Counted from the first letter of the stretch, positions 34,001-45,631 are shown. The stretch is DNA of 64,000 nucleotides from Galeopsis tetrahit (GCA_963675135.1 OY776120.1:19310001-19374000), one strand, 5' to 3'. Notes: generated by a model from the sequence alone, not told the origin. A program made the numbers and translations.

Positions 34001-37000
34001 GTTCATTCTTATAGTTTGCAACTGTTCTTTTAAACTAGAAAACCAATGCAGACAGCCAGGAATTTCAAAAGAAATGCTATCTTCTCCATCTTCTAATACA
34101 CACATGTGTGCTCCACACTTGTTCACAGTTATACTTGAAATTCAAACTCACTAAGGAAACTGGTGAAAGTGTAAGCCCTGATAGAGGAAATTGCATAAGA
34201 AATTAATGCTCTGGAAAACCAAACCACTTAAAACTAATGTCGTGCAACCAAAATTCATCACTATGTTAGGCGGGGGAAGAAAACGATAGCAACTGAACCG
34301 AACATAATGCAATCAAAGAATTATTTCTTTTAGCAAACAAATGCATAATCAAGTTAGATGACACATGTACGAAGCAGTTTGAAAGAGAATACAAAGGGTG
34401 GAGTCATTTACATTTAGTATGCAGTACACTAAACTCCCTTATCACTCCAATCTCTTGCTTCAATACAGGAAAAGTAGTTGTGTGAGCATGCATTATTATA
34501 TTAATCGGAGATTGATGCAAACACAACACATTGCTAAATGTAAAAAATCAGAAGATTTTACAAAACATTTACTATATAATGTCTTAACAAATAACTGATA
34601 ATTCTTTCTAAAAATTATATGAATTTTGTTAGAGTGGGGATTCCTCAAACGTTTGGCACATAAATGCTGAATATATGTACCAACTTGCCAGACTACCAAA
34701 GTAGTCACACTGTAGTTCTACGTCTCTCTTCAATCAGTTACATTTGTCAAGAATTAAACAGTTAAAAGTAAACTTCTGAATATGGCATATGCAGATTAGA
34801 AATCATCAAGCAAATTTAGAAAGATTTCTCAAGCACGATTAAAAGGAATTACCAGCAACATCTGGCCCAATTACTGCATGCAAGAACTTCCCAGGAACAC
34901 CAGCATTAATCTCAGCCCTCCTAGCCTTCAGGTACATGTTTAGCTTGTAAATACCTTCACAAGATTGAGTAACTTCCATTTGTTGTGAAGCCCCATAATA
35001 AAAGAATGCGGCCGAATGAGGAAGAGGAACATCAGAGATATCTGTCTGCCTTGTACTAACATAATGTGATGATTGGATTGTGGGTCCCATGAAGCCACCT
35101 CGACCTTCCTTTTCTTCCCCGGAATCTGGACTACAATCTGTTGATGGTTCGTTCAGATCATGGAAGTTCGTATCAAGATCAGACTGAACAACTAATAGTG
35201 GTGAGGAAGTCTTAGACCACCTCCCTGATAATGACAGGCCAATAGGTTCAAGAACAATATCAAAGGGTGAGTCTTTTGGACTAAGTGATGCTTCTTTAGT
35301 TCTATTAATACTTATGTTTCTGGATCCTCGAGTTCCAATATCTGAAACTGATCGAAACTTGCTTTTCCTTGCCAACTTTTCTTGAAGGCCAATAGCACTG
35401 CCCTTCTTCATAACTGCTATTTCATCTCTTCGCATCCCAGCGAAGAATGGGTCATCACGCGTACGAACGTATAGTTCCTGCAGTATAGGCGGAATGCAAA
35501 CAATTAGATGAAACCACCATCTTGAAGGGGTCATATCAATTTTTTGGCATATATCAACTTAAGATGCACAGGAATATACTTAAATATCCCCATTTGGTAC
35601 ACTATTATTTTGTTCATAAGAGAAGTAGCAGAAGGAGAGTTAGACCCAAGAAAGTAAAGGAGGAAAAATTATCTCTTGCAATGATGGTAGGATCTGCATC
35701 TATATTCTTAGGGGCAGCAAGGCTCATTAGGACAACATAGACCTGTGACATAGGATAATTGAATTCGTAGGAGGCACTTGGTTCAGAATTCTTCTATAGG
35801 AATAAGGAATAGCAATGAGAATGAACATGCGTAATTGTTGAGGTTAATGAGAATGAAAGATTTTATCAATCGTATGGGGTAAGAGACTCAAATAAGTTAA
35901 TCATTACCCCATGTTGATTAGTTATCTCCCCTCATATAATGAATTCTCCTGAATCATTACACTATTCCTCGACCAACAATCAATTTTTTGTCCCTAATTA
36001 TTCCAAGATAAGAGCAAAACACTAACAATGTAAGTATGTAACCATCATTTTCATTGTAATTCACTATTCAATGATTCTCATTACCATTTCCATTGGAGAA
36101 TTTGAACCAAGCGCCCGCTTAGTTGATGCATACAAATCAGTAACGGCTATCAGATGGTTTGCGTTTAACCAAACAAGTCACGTTTGTATCAAGAAAAAGT
36201 AGTGAAAGTGAAATGGAAAAATGGAGGAAGAGATGGATAGGTACAGGAAGCTTGAGCAGATTATACCAAAGCTTTTTCAAGGGAACCCCTCAAAATTACT
36301 TGGCCTAGAAAGAAATGGAAGAAAAAGGCAACCACCATACAAACTGAGTTCACAAAGAGTAACTTAATTTCCCACCAGCAATCAACAACAACAACAATAA
36401 CAATCTAGGCTTTTAGTCCACTATTTGCGGTCGACTATTTGAATCATATCTCGCCATCATTTTCGATCTAGACACATGTTTATATATAAGTGTAATACAT
36501 CTTTTTTTAATAGTTTGTATCCAATTCCTTTTTATTTAGGTCTTTCCCAGTTTCCCTTCACATTTTAATTAGAGTGAAATAATTCTCTACTTTCTATACG
36601 TTAAACTGTGCACCCAAAGGTCTCCTATGCACGTGTTCAAACCATCCTAAACACTTTTCTCTAATGTTTTCTAATTGCTCACCAGCAATCAGACCTTGAT
36701 TTTATCCATGATATTATTCATTTCTACAGAGTCTATTTTATATAGTATTTGCCCCTCACTACCTTTTTCTCTCTGTTCTTTTCCTGCAAGTCCTGTCATG
36801 CTAATTGGTTCAGGGTAAACAAGACAGAGTCCATGACTGAAAATTGTGCATTTTACACTAACAAAATTTGAGAATACAGCAAAAGTTAAACACAAAAATC
36901 ACACATATTCAAGGCATCAATCTTGCCATACATAGATTTTGATGCAACTTCATCATTGCACAGGACAATATTCCACATCAGATAGGCTCAGAAAAGCATT

Positions 37001-37478
37001 CCAACAGACATTCTGGCATCTCTCTCACTAGAGATAGATATGCATCTTCACCTGTAATTCCAACAGCTATATCAACCAGAGATTATTGCATACACCAGAT
37101 AATACACACTTTTTTCTGTTTTCTCATACCAACCAGATCGACTATTACGTAATGGTTATCATCACTGTTGTGTAGTCACCCCTTGAATCCCATCTAACTT
37201 TAGGTGCCTATTATTATTGATTTCATCCTATCTATACATTTGATAGATAACTTGGAGCCTTCCACCATAAATTCAAATCATCGAATCATGTACCAAATAC
37301 TCTGCAGTCAGTTCAACAAGTTTATTTACCTAATTCATGATCATTTTTTCTTAGCAATATCATTATGCAATATACACTATAGCTTCAATAATTCATTTTA
37401 CAGTATGAAATTAGGATTTGAACGCTGATTTACCGGATGATCCGAGTCGACTGCAGTGGAGACAGTGGTGGGCTTCAT
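31078..37478 (-). CDS. PRUNE-like protein (DHH/DHHA2 phosphoesterase family), twelve exons, 561 aa
   Basis: Exons on the minus strand: 37478-37434, 35477-34853, 33831-33647, 33467-33387, 33310-33269, 33125-33039, 32653-32527, 32455-32375, 32088-31963, 31732-31668, 31396-31285, 31187-31078. All are GT-AG with continuous phase, 1686 nt. The first exon (MKPTTVSTAVDSDHP) is the least certain; extra exons in the 2-kb first intron are possible. Residues about 15-200 are plant-specific and Ser-rich. The core then follows PRUNE order: LHAVIGPDVADVGSVAS, PVINMKRADL, SSLIFIDEIDLSYYNLFG, LKLVLINCDK, a segment with ILMDSGNLSS, and the DHHA2 tail (LVVSGYYNF...KFKREILISAESS). Animal PRUNE hydrolyses short polyphosphates with a two-metal centre. 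Here the DxD of motif 1 reads DVG and the DHH of motif 3 reads NCD, so catalysis may be lost or altered. Family assignment is by motif reading only. Confidence 0.8.
36385..36679 (-). mobile_element. 5'-truncated RTE-type LINE fragment in intron 1 of the PRUNE-like gene
   Basis: On the minus strand it encodes the RTE C-terminal phrase GWFEHVHRRPLGAQFNV and then ends in a TTG-repeat tail (CAACAACAACAACAATAAC on the plus strand), the normal 3' end of plant RTE LINEs. A perfect 12-bp target duplication CACCAGCAATCA flanks it (36373-36384 and 36680-36691), as expected for target-primed insertion. About 295 bp; an RTE-mobilised SINE is a less likely alternative. Confidence 0.8.
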
Positions 37479-38272
37479 GTTTGCAACAAGGGCAGGCCTC
37501 ACAAATTAGCTCCCAAAGGGAGAAAAATTCCAGGTGCAAACGCACAATTCTGTAATGGAAACAGTATATCCTGTTCTGTCATCATTGGAGGTAACGGACG
37601 CTTTGAGAAAGACAAATGAGAGAAAACAAAGATGAAGCTCTGTATTGCGAACATTGTGAATTCCGCCATTGGGGTACATTTTGGACTTACTGCATATTGC
37701 TCGGCAGATAAAATCAAGTGAAGAAAACCAGCTAAAATGCCAAACCCCTATTTACAAAGTGCGCGCCAGTAATTTCACAACATTTTAACAACGTCCAAAT
37801 CTTGCCTACTAACGATGATTCTTCCAAGTTTTTTCAACTTTAAAATGCAAGTAAATGCAGCATTGGAAATAGAACTCGTGAAAAAAACAGCCGGAGGAGA
37901 CGGGAAGATCTCCCATAGCGGCGGCGGCGGCCAGGCGATTTCGCAGAGATCAAATTCACCGGCGGCGTAGACATTGGTATGTTTTTCGACATCAAACTTT
38001 CTAAAGTAAATATTCAAAAATCATATTCTCGATAGATAAAAGGCAAAAAGATTAACAAAAAAAAAATATCAATTTTTTCCCTCAAATTTTCAAAATATAG
38101 TAATAAATTAAATTTTAACACATAATATGATTTTTTTTTTAAATATATTACATTCATTTTACTATTTAATGATTTCTGAAACAGATTTTCTCAATCTCAC
38201 TACATTCCTAAACAAACATAATCTTAGATAAATTAGTTTAATTGAGTTAATTGAGTTTGAGTAAACTTATTA
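37479..38272. other. Upstream region of the PRUNE-like gene
   Basis: Presumed 5' UTR and promoter. A GC-rich GGCGGCGGCGG stretch sits near 37920. No TATA box was confidently placed, and nothing else was recognised. Confidence 0.45.
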
Positions 38273-38755
38273 GGGCATCTCCAGTGGAGAGTCAAAATGG
38301 CAATTTGTCTCCATTTTCCTCTCCTGGCAACTCAAATGGTGTGGCAAATTGCCACAAATCAATTTTAGTGGCAAATTTGCCACCAACTTAAATATGGTGG
38401 CAAATTTTTTTTTGTCTTTTTTATTTATTTTATAACTTCTTTATTGCTTATTTGTTTTATAAATTTATTATTTTATTATTTTGTCAAGTAATTTACTATT
38501 TTATGAGTTTTTTTTATGTAAATTAATTTTTTAATTTGTAATTAATAATTTAAATGTAAATATGAAATTATATATCTTATTATAAACAAATATTTGATAA
38601 AATAAAAAAGATAAGATTAAGAATGTTTTAAGAAAATATTTTAATTTAGTTAAAATTTAAGTTCAATGGTTGGAGATGATTTTACTGTTTGAGTTAAATT
38701 TGGTGTCAAATTGAAAATTTTGGTGGCAGTTTGAGTCGAAGGGTTGGAGATGGCC
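38273..38755. mobile_element. Tourist-like (PIF/Harbinger) MITE, copy 1 of two abutting copies
   Basis: Starts GGGCATCTCCAGTGG and ends GGTTGGAGATGGCC, flanked by TTA at 38270-38272 and 38756-38758. 483 bp, with internal repeats of a GTGGCAAATTTGCCAC type. Confidence 0.8.
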
Positions 38756-38758
38756 TTA

Positions 38759-39503
38759 GGGCATCTCCATGGAGAGGCAAAACGGCAATTTGTCTCCATT
38801 TTCCTCTCCAATGACAACTCAAATTGTGCCACAAATCAATTTTTAGTGGCAAATTTGCCACCAACTTAAATATGGTGACAAATGTTTTTTGCCTATTTTT
38901 TATTTTATAACTTATTTATTGCCTAATTGTTTTATAAATTTATTACTCCCTTCATCCACCAAAAGTAGTCCCATGAAGGGTGGACACAAGTTTTAAGAAA
39001 AAAATAGATAAAGTAAGAGTATTATAGAGTGTTGTGGGTCCACTGTGAATAAAGTGATTATTTGTGAATAAAGTTGATGGCAAATTGAGTAATTAAGTAA
39101 TAGTTGAAAGATGATAGTTTTCATAAAGTGCATGGGACTACATTTAGTGGACAAAGAATATAAGACTAATGTGACTACTTTTCATGGAAGCAGGGAGTAT
39201 TTTATTGTTTTATGAAATTCACACTCAAGTAATTTATTGTTTTATGAGTTTTTTTTATGTAAATTAATTTTTAAATTTGTAATTAATAATTTAAATGTAA
39301 ATATGAAATTATATATCTTATTATAAACAAATATTTGATAAAATAAAAAATAAAAAAGATAAGATTAAGAATGTTTTAAGAAAATATTTTAATTTAGTTA
39401 AAATTTGAGTTTAGTGATTGGAGATGATTTTACTGTTTGACTCAAATTTTGTGGCAAATTGAAGATTTTTGTGGCAATTTGAGTCTAAGGGTTGAAGATG
39501 GAC
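38759..39503. mobile_element. Tourist-like MITE, copy 2, carrying a nested Stowaway
   Basis: Starts GGGCATCTCCATGGAG directly after the TTA shared with copy 1 and ends GGTTGAAGATGGAC before TTA (39504-39506). Without the nested Stowaway it is about 491 bp and closely similar to copy 1. Confidence 0.8.
38946..39197. mobile_element. Stowaway-like MITE nested in a Tourist-like MITE
   Basis: Ends CTCCCTTCATCCACCAAAAG and CTCCCTGCTTCCATGAAAAG (minus strand), with TA at 38944-38945 and 39198-39199; 252 bp. Absent from the neighbouring Tourist copy, which gives the order of insertion. Confidence 0.85.
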
Positions 39504-39506
39504 TTA

Positions 39507-40879
39507 GTAAATTAGGAGTAGTAGTAATGTAGTATCTAACCAGTTCAAATGTATTTATCAAAACAGGGGATATATATAGGTCAATTATGGACATTTCACA
39601 TCTTTGGGATTTTATTTAAACATAGAAAAATCTATACATTCTTTTAGGAAATTATATTTGTAATATTTTTGCATGGGAGCATATGAATAATTATTTCATA
39701 GATTTGCAATGTGTTTAATACAATAATACAAATTATTTGAGGGTATAAATTTGAAGAGTGACTATAAGTGATTACATTTTTATTTAAAATTGATAATGGT
39801 CTTAGGATGAGAAAGTCAAGTAAAAGTAATTACAATGCTATAGGAAATCGGGATTTAGATTGAGATTAGATTCTCAATATTTCATCATGACTTTGGCTCA
39901 TGACGAAGTAAAAAAATTTGTGTTGGGCCCAATTAACATTCAATTTTAAAGTGATGCAAGTTTCACGATTAGATGTTTTCTCACGAGACTTGCTTTTTTT
40001 TTTTTTTGATATATATTAAAAGTAGAAAACGCATTATTTGATATGTACATGATATAAAGAGAAGATAGAATACATAAATTCAATTCCCCTGTATATATTA
40101 ATAGGATGTTTAAGTTTTACAAGTGTCAAGATTAGGTTAATTTTGATGATGTGTCTTATGGAGAATAATTGTATTACATGTGTCATAATTAAATTAAGTT
40201 GATTTTTTTTTTTAACTTTGATATATATATATAATATATATATATATATTTTGAATACATGTATATATTTATTATTGGTTAGAAAATAAAATATATGAGT
40301 CATTGATATCAAAATGGAAAGTTATACATCTAGAATTAAATTAAAATCAATTAATATATTATTTTAATTACACTTCATTTATATTATTTTTATCTAAAAA
40401 TATATCTAAACATTTTTTTAAAGTATATTAATTTAATTAATCAATATTTTTTTAATTTATTTATAAGACTACCTGATTCAAATAAAAAAACACTTTAATC
40501 AGTATAATCTGTATCGAAAATTATAATTCCATAAACTATTTAAAATAATTAATTATATAATAAAATTTGAAATTATAGAAAATAGTTATTGTTATATTAA
40601 ATTTTATTAATATATTGTTGAAAATATGAGTACTATTATTTAAATTATTAAATAATAATATACTTTATAAATATTGATTTTTACGAATAGTTTGCTTAAT
40701 ACGCGGGAATTCTATCTAATTATATCTAATCTAAGGTCATGTTTGATGGTTTAGATTAAATCTAGATTAACTTCATCTCATCTTTTATAGGTTGTTTGAT
40801 AATTTAGATTAAAGGTAGATTATGCTTTAAAATGTATAAATTTTAGATATCATCATAATCTCAATTTAATTGTGAAATT
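39507..40879. other. AT-rich intergenic sequence
   Basis: Includes a T15 run near 39990 and TA microsatellites near 40220-40250. No genes or transposon termini recognised. Confidence 0.55.
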
Positions 40880-41840
40880 TTATAACAAGAAGAAATTGAA
40901 TATAATGCATATTGAGATAATTAAGAGATATATCGAATTGAAATAGGAATTACATCATAAAATTGAATAGAGAATTAGATTCTCATCCCTACTCTATATA
41001 TAAGAGAGATTATAACTACTAAAATAAAAGTTATAATTAGAACAACTATTCTAATTAATATTCTCTCATTTGTTGGCTTGATCTTTTATTCTTTGTACCC
41101 TCCCACAAGATGGGCATGGATGGTAAGCAATCTCATCTTGAACTCATTCTTCGAAAAAAAAACTTCAAACCAAATTTGACAACACATTGAACTATGATTA
41201 ATAAACTTTTTGATCTTGGAAATATGGGATAGAGAGTAGTCAAATGATGCAACTCATGCATTCAATCAGTGGTGAAAATTTCATCAATATTCCAAAAAAT
41301 GTAAAGATAGAATAGTGATAGACACGAAAGATAGAATCGTGATAGACACGAAGTGGAAAGATTAGATTGAGTATAGAACTCTAGAATATAGAAAATAGAG
41401 AATTCCCATATTTTTAGAGTAGAAAAGTCGAGTATAGAATACTAAAAAAAAAGAACCGATCGAAGAACACAAAAGAATTTGATTTGAATCAAGATGAAAT
41501 CGAATCTAAGACTCACAAGCATAGAACCCGCAAAGAATAGAACTCTAAGAATTCGTTCGAAGAAGACAGTATAATTTGATTCGAATGAAGATGAAATTGA
41601 ATCTAAAACTCACGAGCATAGAACCCGCAAAGAAATGAGTATAAAACTCAATAAACTCAAAAAATGAGTATAAAACTACTAAATAGAATGCATATTGAGG
41701 GAATTACGAAATATAGAATTGAAAAATGAATTACATGGTTTACAAGAGAGAGGTTACCACTACTAAAATAAAAGTTATAACTAGAACAACTACTATAACT
41801 AATACTTCTCTCATTTGTTGACTTCTTCACACTAATCATC
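40880..41840 (-). mobile_element. Collapsed Ty1/copia remnant (two LTR-like blocks plus the last codons of pol)
   Basis: Around 41085-41155 the minus strand encodes EFKMRLLTIHAHLVGGYKE, the usual last residues of Ale-like copia pol running into the polypurine tract (GTGGGAGGG) and LTR. LTR-like blocks at about 40880-41098 and 41660-41838 share ACTAAAATAAAAGTTATA and the CTCTCATTTGTTG word near their starts. Nearly all of gag-pol is gone. Exact ends and target duplication are not resolved. Confidence 0.55.
41474..41640 (+). repeat. Two imperfect direct repeats of about 98 bp
   Basis: The phrase GAATTTGATTTGAATCAAGA...GCATAGAACCCGCAAAGAA recurs once with scattered changes (starting near 41474 and 41572), within the collapsed copia remnant. 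Confidence 0.7.
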
Positions 41841-41894
41841 TTTGCTATTAAACATGACCTAAATATATCATAATAAGGAGTGAAAATGGGGTAA

Positions 41895-41990
41895 TTCGAC
41901 ATGCCTGGCTCCCTGTATGCCACTTGGCTGCACTAATTCACCGGTGAGTTTGTCGAGTCAAGTGGCGTACAAGGAGTCGAGCATGTCGAA
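41895..41990 (+). ncRNA. MIR160: MIR160 microRNA precursor hairpin
   Basis: The 21 nt at 41902-41922 (TGCCTGGCTCCC... ending TGCCA) match the mature plant miR160-5p. The other arm at 41965-41985 (GCGTACAAGGAG... ending GCATG) is the expected miR160 star. The two pair with 2-nt 3' overhangs on both ends, with two mismatches and three G-U pairs. Below them the stem closes with TTCGACA/TGTCGAA (41895-41901 and 41984-41990), and the loop side continues with CACTTG/CAAGTG pairs. miR160 directs cleavage of ARF10/16/17-type auxin response factor mRNAs, acting in root cap, leaf and seed development. The primary transcript, promoter and any introns cannot be placed. A copia remnant ends about 55 bp upstream. 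Confidence 0.95.
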
Positions 41991-42725
41991 AGTATTATTT
42001 TCTTAAATTTCTTGAATGATTAATTTATAATTTTTTTGTAGGCTATTAGATTCTTCCCACAGTGCACATAAGGTAGTTCTCTACAATTATTGTTATTAAT
42101 TTTAATTTGTTGATCATATGAATTATATTACTCCATATATGTAAGTGTCATTTTTACATGTTGCAAGTTTTTTTTAGTACATGTATTGCACGTTTTACAT
42201 AAGTAGTTTCGAGTCATTTTTCATGTATTTTTGTCAGATGATTATATACTTGCATTAAAGTCGAAGTTTGGGCACAATATAACCAAATTAACTTTTGAAA
42301 GAGAGTCATATTTAGCTTGAGTACCGAGTCATGCGGCTAAGGATGTGTTCATCTGATCGATGTTTATGGCTAAACAACAACTTCAATCACACAGAAATAA
42401 ATTATTCGTAAAGGAGTTTCATGTTCGATCTTTACTGGTAGCCATTGAGAATATAATGAAAGAACTGAAACAAGAGGAAGTCTCGTGTGACAGTGAATCG
42501 GAGTATAATTTAGCTAGGTATGACTATTTAACACTTTAGACAAGATGAACTGTCTTACCGTCTCGAGTCTTTGTCTTAAAACAAACCATTTTATCTCTCA
42601 TATTTTACCATTAATTTTACTTGAGAAGCAAGTGAACTACTATGTATTGTCTGTCAGATTCATCAATTTACAACTTTATAGAGTTGGCTCTGTATATTAA
42701 TAAACCAAGTAGAAACTGCGCAGAT
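41991..42725. other. Downstream of MIR160; one small ORF, otherwise nothing recognised
   Basis: Should contain the 3' part of the primary miRNA transcript. A 59-aa plus-strand ORF at 42360-42539 (MFMAKQQLQSHRNKLFVKEF..., Glu-rich end) has gene-like composition but matches no family I know. Confidence 0.4.
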
Positions 42726-42730
42726 ATGCA

Positions 42731-42930
42731 TATTGAATTCTAAAAACTGATCATGTGTATTGAAAAAGAGAATTTACAAATCTGTGAAGATGAAGTATGT
42801 TTTTGTTAAACCCACTCAGCACTTTATCTATCCTTTATATACAAGGATATATATCTAAAATAACTGCTAATAACAATGTAACTAATACTTAACAAACTAA
42901 CTATAAATTATTTGAGTTGGAATCTTGATA
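42731..42930 (-). repeat. 3' LTR of the Ale-like element, non-canonical TA...TA ends
   Basis: On the minus strand it runs TATCAAGATTCC...GAATTCAATA, 200 bp, directly after a polypurine tract (TTTTGAGGGAGGG). The edges are fixed by the target duplications and by the 57-bp partner at 45488-45544. Termini are TA...TA instead of TG...CA. Confidence 0.85.
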
Positions 42931-45483
42931 CCCTCCCTCAAAATGGGAGTGAATGTTTAGAAGTCCCATTTTGGACTTAATTTGCTGGAATAAGGTTGGA
43001 GTCAATGGCTTGGTTAAGATGTCTACAAGATTCTGTTCGGTTGGAATTTGAATGAGCTTCAAGATCCCTTGTTGTATCTTTTCCCTTGTATAATGAAAAT
43101 CTATCTGGATGTGTTTTGTTTTCTCATGAAGAACAGGGTTGTGGGCAATGCAAAAGGCTGATCTGCTGTCAGTGTAAATAAGAGCAGGTTGTGGATGAGG
43201 TATCTTCAAATCTTGAAGAATGTAGAGGACCCATTGAACTTCTGATGCTGTGGAGCTCATTGCCCTGTATTCAGCCTCGGTAGAAGACTTGCTTACTGTT
43301 CCTTGCTTCTTTGATTTCCAAGAAACAAGTGAATTACCCAAGTATACAGCATATCCAGTGATGCTTCTTCTTGTTTGTTCACATCTTCCCCAATCTGAAT
43401 CTGTAAAAGCCTGCACTTTAAGAGAATTTTGTGAAGAGTAAAAAAGTCCCTGACCTATGGTTGCTTTGAGATATCTTAGTAGCCTGTGAACAGCTGCTAA
43501 GTGAGCCTCATTTGATTTGCTCATGAATTGAGAAAGAGTTTGGATGGGATATAACAAGTCAGGCCTTGTAATTGTTATGTATAGCAACTTACCCACAATT
43601 TTTCTGTAATTAGATGGATCTTTAAGTAATTGAACATCATTATTCTTAGTGAAACTTTGCTTAGAATCCATAGGAGTTATACAAGGTTTACTACCAAGAT
43701 ATCCACAATCATTTAATAAATCCAATGCATACTTTCTTTGACAAAGTTGAATTCCTTTGTCAGTTCTTGCCACTTCTATACCTAATATGTATTTAAGTGT
43801 ACCAAGATCTTTTATTGTGAATGTATTATGTAAAAAGGTTTTTACTCTTTGGATTTCTTCCAAGCTATTTCCAGTTAAAATTATGTCATCTACATAACAG
43901 AGAATAACAGTGAAAGAAATGGAAGTTTGCCTAGTAAACAAAGAAGTGTCAGCCTTGGATTGTATATACCCAATTGTATTTAAGGACTCAGACAATTTAT
44001 TAAACCATTGCCTAGAAGCCTGTTTTAAACCATACAAGCTTTTATTTAGTTTGCAAACTCGTTTGTCATTTTCAGCACAATAACCAGGAGGGGGAAGCAT
44101 GTAAACTTCTTCAATGAGGTCCCCATGTAGAAAAGCATTATTGACATCACATTGATGTATAAACCAGTTTTTAGTAACAGCAACACAAAGTAGGATTCTA
44201 ACAGTGGTTATTTTTGCTACTGGGGAAAAGGTATCAAAATAATCAATTCCTTCTTGTTGTGTGTACCCCTTTGCAACTAACCTAGCTTTATACCTTTCTA
44301 TATTGCCGTCAGGTTTGTATTTTACTCTAAAAACCCACTTACAACCAATACAATGTTTATCAAGAGGTAAAGAAACAAGAGTCCAAGTATTTGTTCTTTC
44401 TAAAGCTTGAATTTCTTCAGCCATTGCTTTCTGCCAATTGTCATTGGTAGAAGCTTGTTTATATGTTTTAGGTAACTGCTCTTGAGAAATAGATGCAGTA
44501 AAAGCTTTATGAGATGCAGATAATTGATTAGTTGATAAAAAATCAGAAATAGGATATTTAATCACCCAATTTGCAGATTTATGATCAATGGAAGGAGGCA
44601 AATCTATTTGATAAACATCTAGATAAGCAGGTGTATGTTTTTCTCTAGAAGATCTTCTAGGTATTATTTCAAGATTATCTTCAAGCTGATTTGCATTCTG
44701 AAAATTTTCAGTATATGAAACAGGAGGTTGTATGTGTTCATTAAGTTCTTCTTCTAATTCATGATGAACAATAGAACCATTATCAATATTATTATCAACA
44801 GTAGCTTGGGTATTAGTCCCTGTATTAGGCTCATTATTTGTTTGATTGTTAATGTGGGCATCATCATCTATATATGCATCATTATCATCTTCTACAGATG
44901 GAGTAGAAATATGTTTTTCACAAAGATGATCAATAAAACTGTTTGTATACTTCTTGTCTGAAAAGGGAAAAATTTTCTCATAAAATTTTACATTTCTTGA
45001 AATGAAAATTTTACCAGTTGATAAATTAAGAAGAGTATACCCTTTTGTACCAAAAGGATACCCTAAAAATACACACTTCATAGCTCTAGGATCAAACTTA
45101 GTTCTATGAGCAATTAAAGTGGTAGCAAAGCACAAACATCCAAAATTTCTTAAGTGTGAATAATCTGGTTCTTTGTTATAAAGCATTTCAAAAGGAGTCA
45201 TATTATTTAGTATGCTAGAGGGTGTTCTATTTATGAGATGAGCAGCAGTTAAGATACAATAACTCCAATATTTCAGAGGCAAAGATGATTGGAACAGTAA
45301 TGATCTAGCCACTTGTAACAAGTGTTGGTGCTTTCTTTCCACTAAGCCATTTTGTTCAGGTGTTTCTACACATGACGTTTGATGGATTATTCCCAATTTA
45401 TGATAGAAGTCACGCAACAAAAATTCAGTCCCATTATCACTTCTAAGTACCTTTATTTTGATGTTAAATTGTGTGAAAACCAT
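42901..45483 (-). pseudogene. Copia pol fragment: partial integrase, RT and RNase H
   Basis: An 860-codon open frame. It enters within the integrase core (VLRSDNGTEF, then TPEQNGLVERKHQHLL with the catalytic Glu), lacking the first catalytic Asp and everything before it. RT is complete, with QCDVNNAFLHG and the catalytic YVDDIILTGN. RNase H has DSDWGRCEQTRRSITG, SSTEAEYRA and DSRSAFCIAH. The frame ends in the LTR (GGYQDSNSNNL). No stops or frameshifts inside, so the deletion is the main lesion. Confidence 0.9.
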
Positions 45484-45487
45484 GTTG

Positions 45488-45544
45488 CAATGTAACTAAT
45501 ACTTAACAAACTAACTATAAATTATTTGAGTTGGAATCTTGATA
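45488..45544 (-). repeat. 5' LTR remnant (57 bp) of the Ale-like element
   Basis: Identical over 57 bp to 42874-42930. It keeps the outer LTR end next to the target duplication ATGCA and is fused directly to integrase coding sequence. Confidence 0.9.
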
Positions 45545-45631
45545 ATGCATTAGGGAATGAAACATTGTAGTAGTGGACCAATGATATGGATAGAGGCCGA
45601 AGCAGCGTGGGCCTCTTGGCCTAATATTCAG

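Larger units (their letters stand above)
42731..45544 (-). mobile_element. Ty1/copia element (Ale/Retrofit-like), internally deleted
   Basis: Minus-strand element bounded by a perfect 5-bp target duplication ATGCA (42726-42730 and 45545-45549). It has a full 200-bp 3' LTR, the second half of pol and only 57 bp of 5' LTR. Gag, protease, the start of integrase, the primer-binding site and most of the 5' LTR are missing. Lineage is judged from integrase wording (ERKHQHLLQVARSLLFQ) and the short LTR. Confidence 0.85.

Noticed and set aside
41657..41923. 88-aa minus-strand ORF overlapping the MIR160 hairpin
   Set aside because: Low-complexity chance ORF, antisense to the miRNA, running through LTR remnant sequence.
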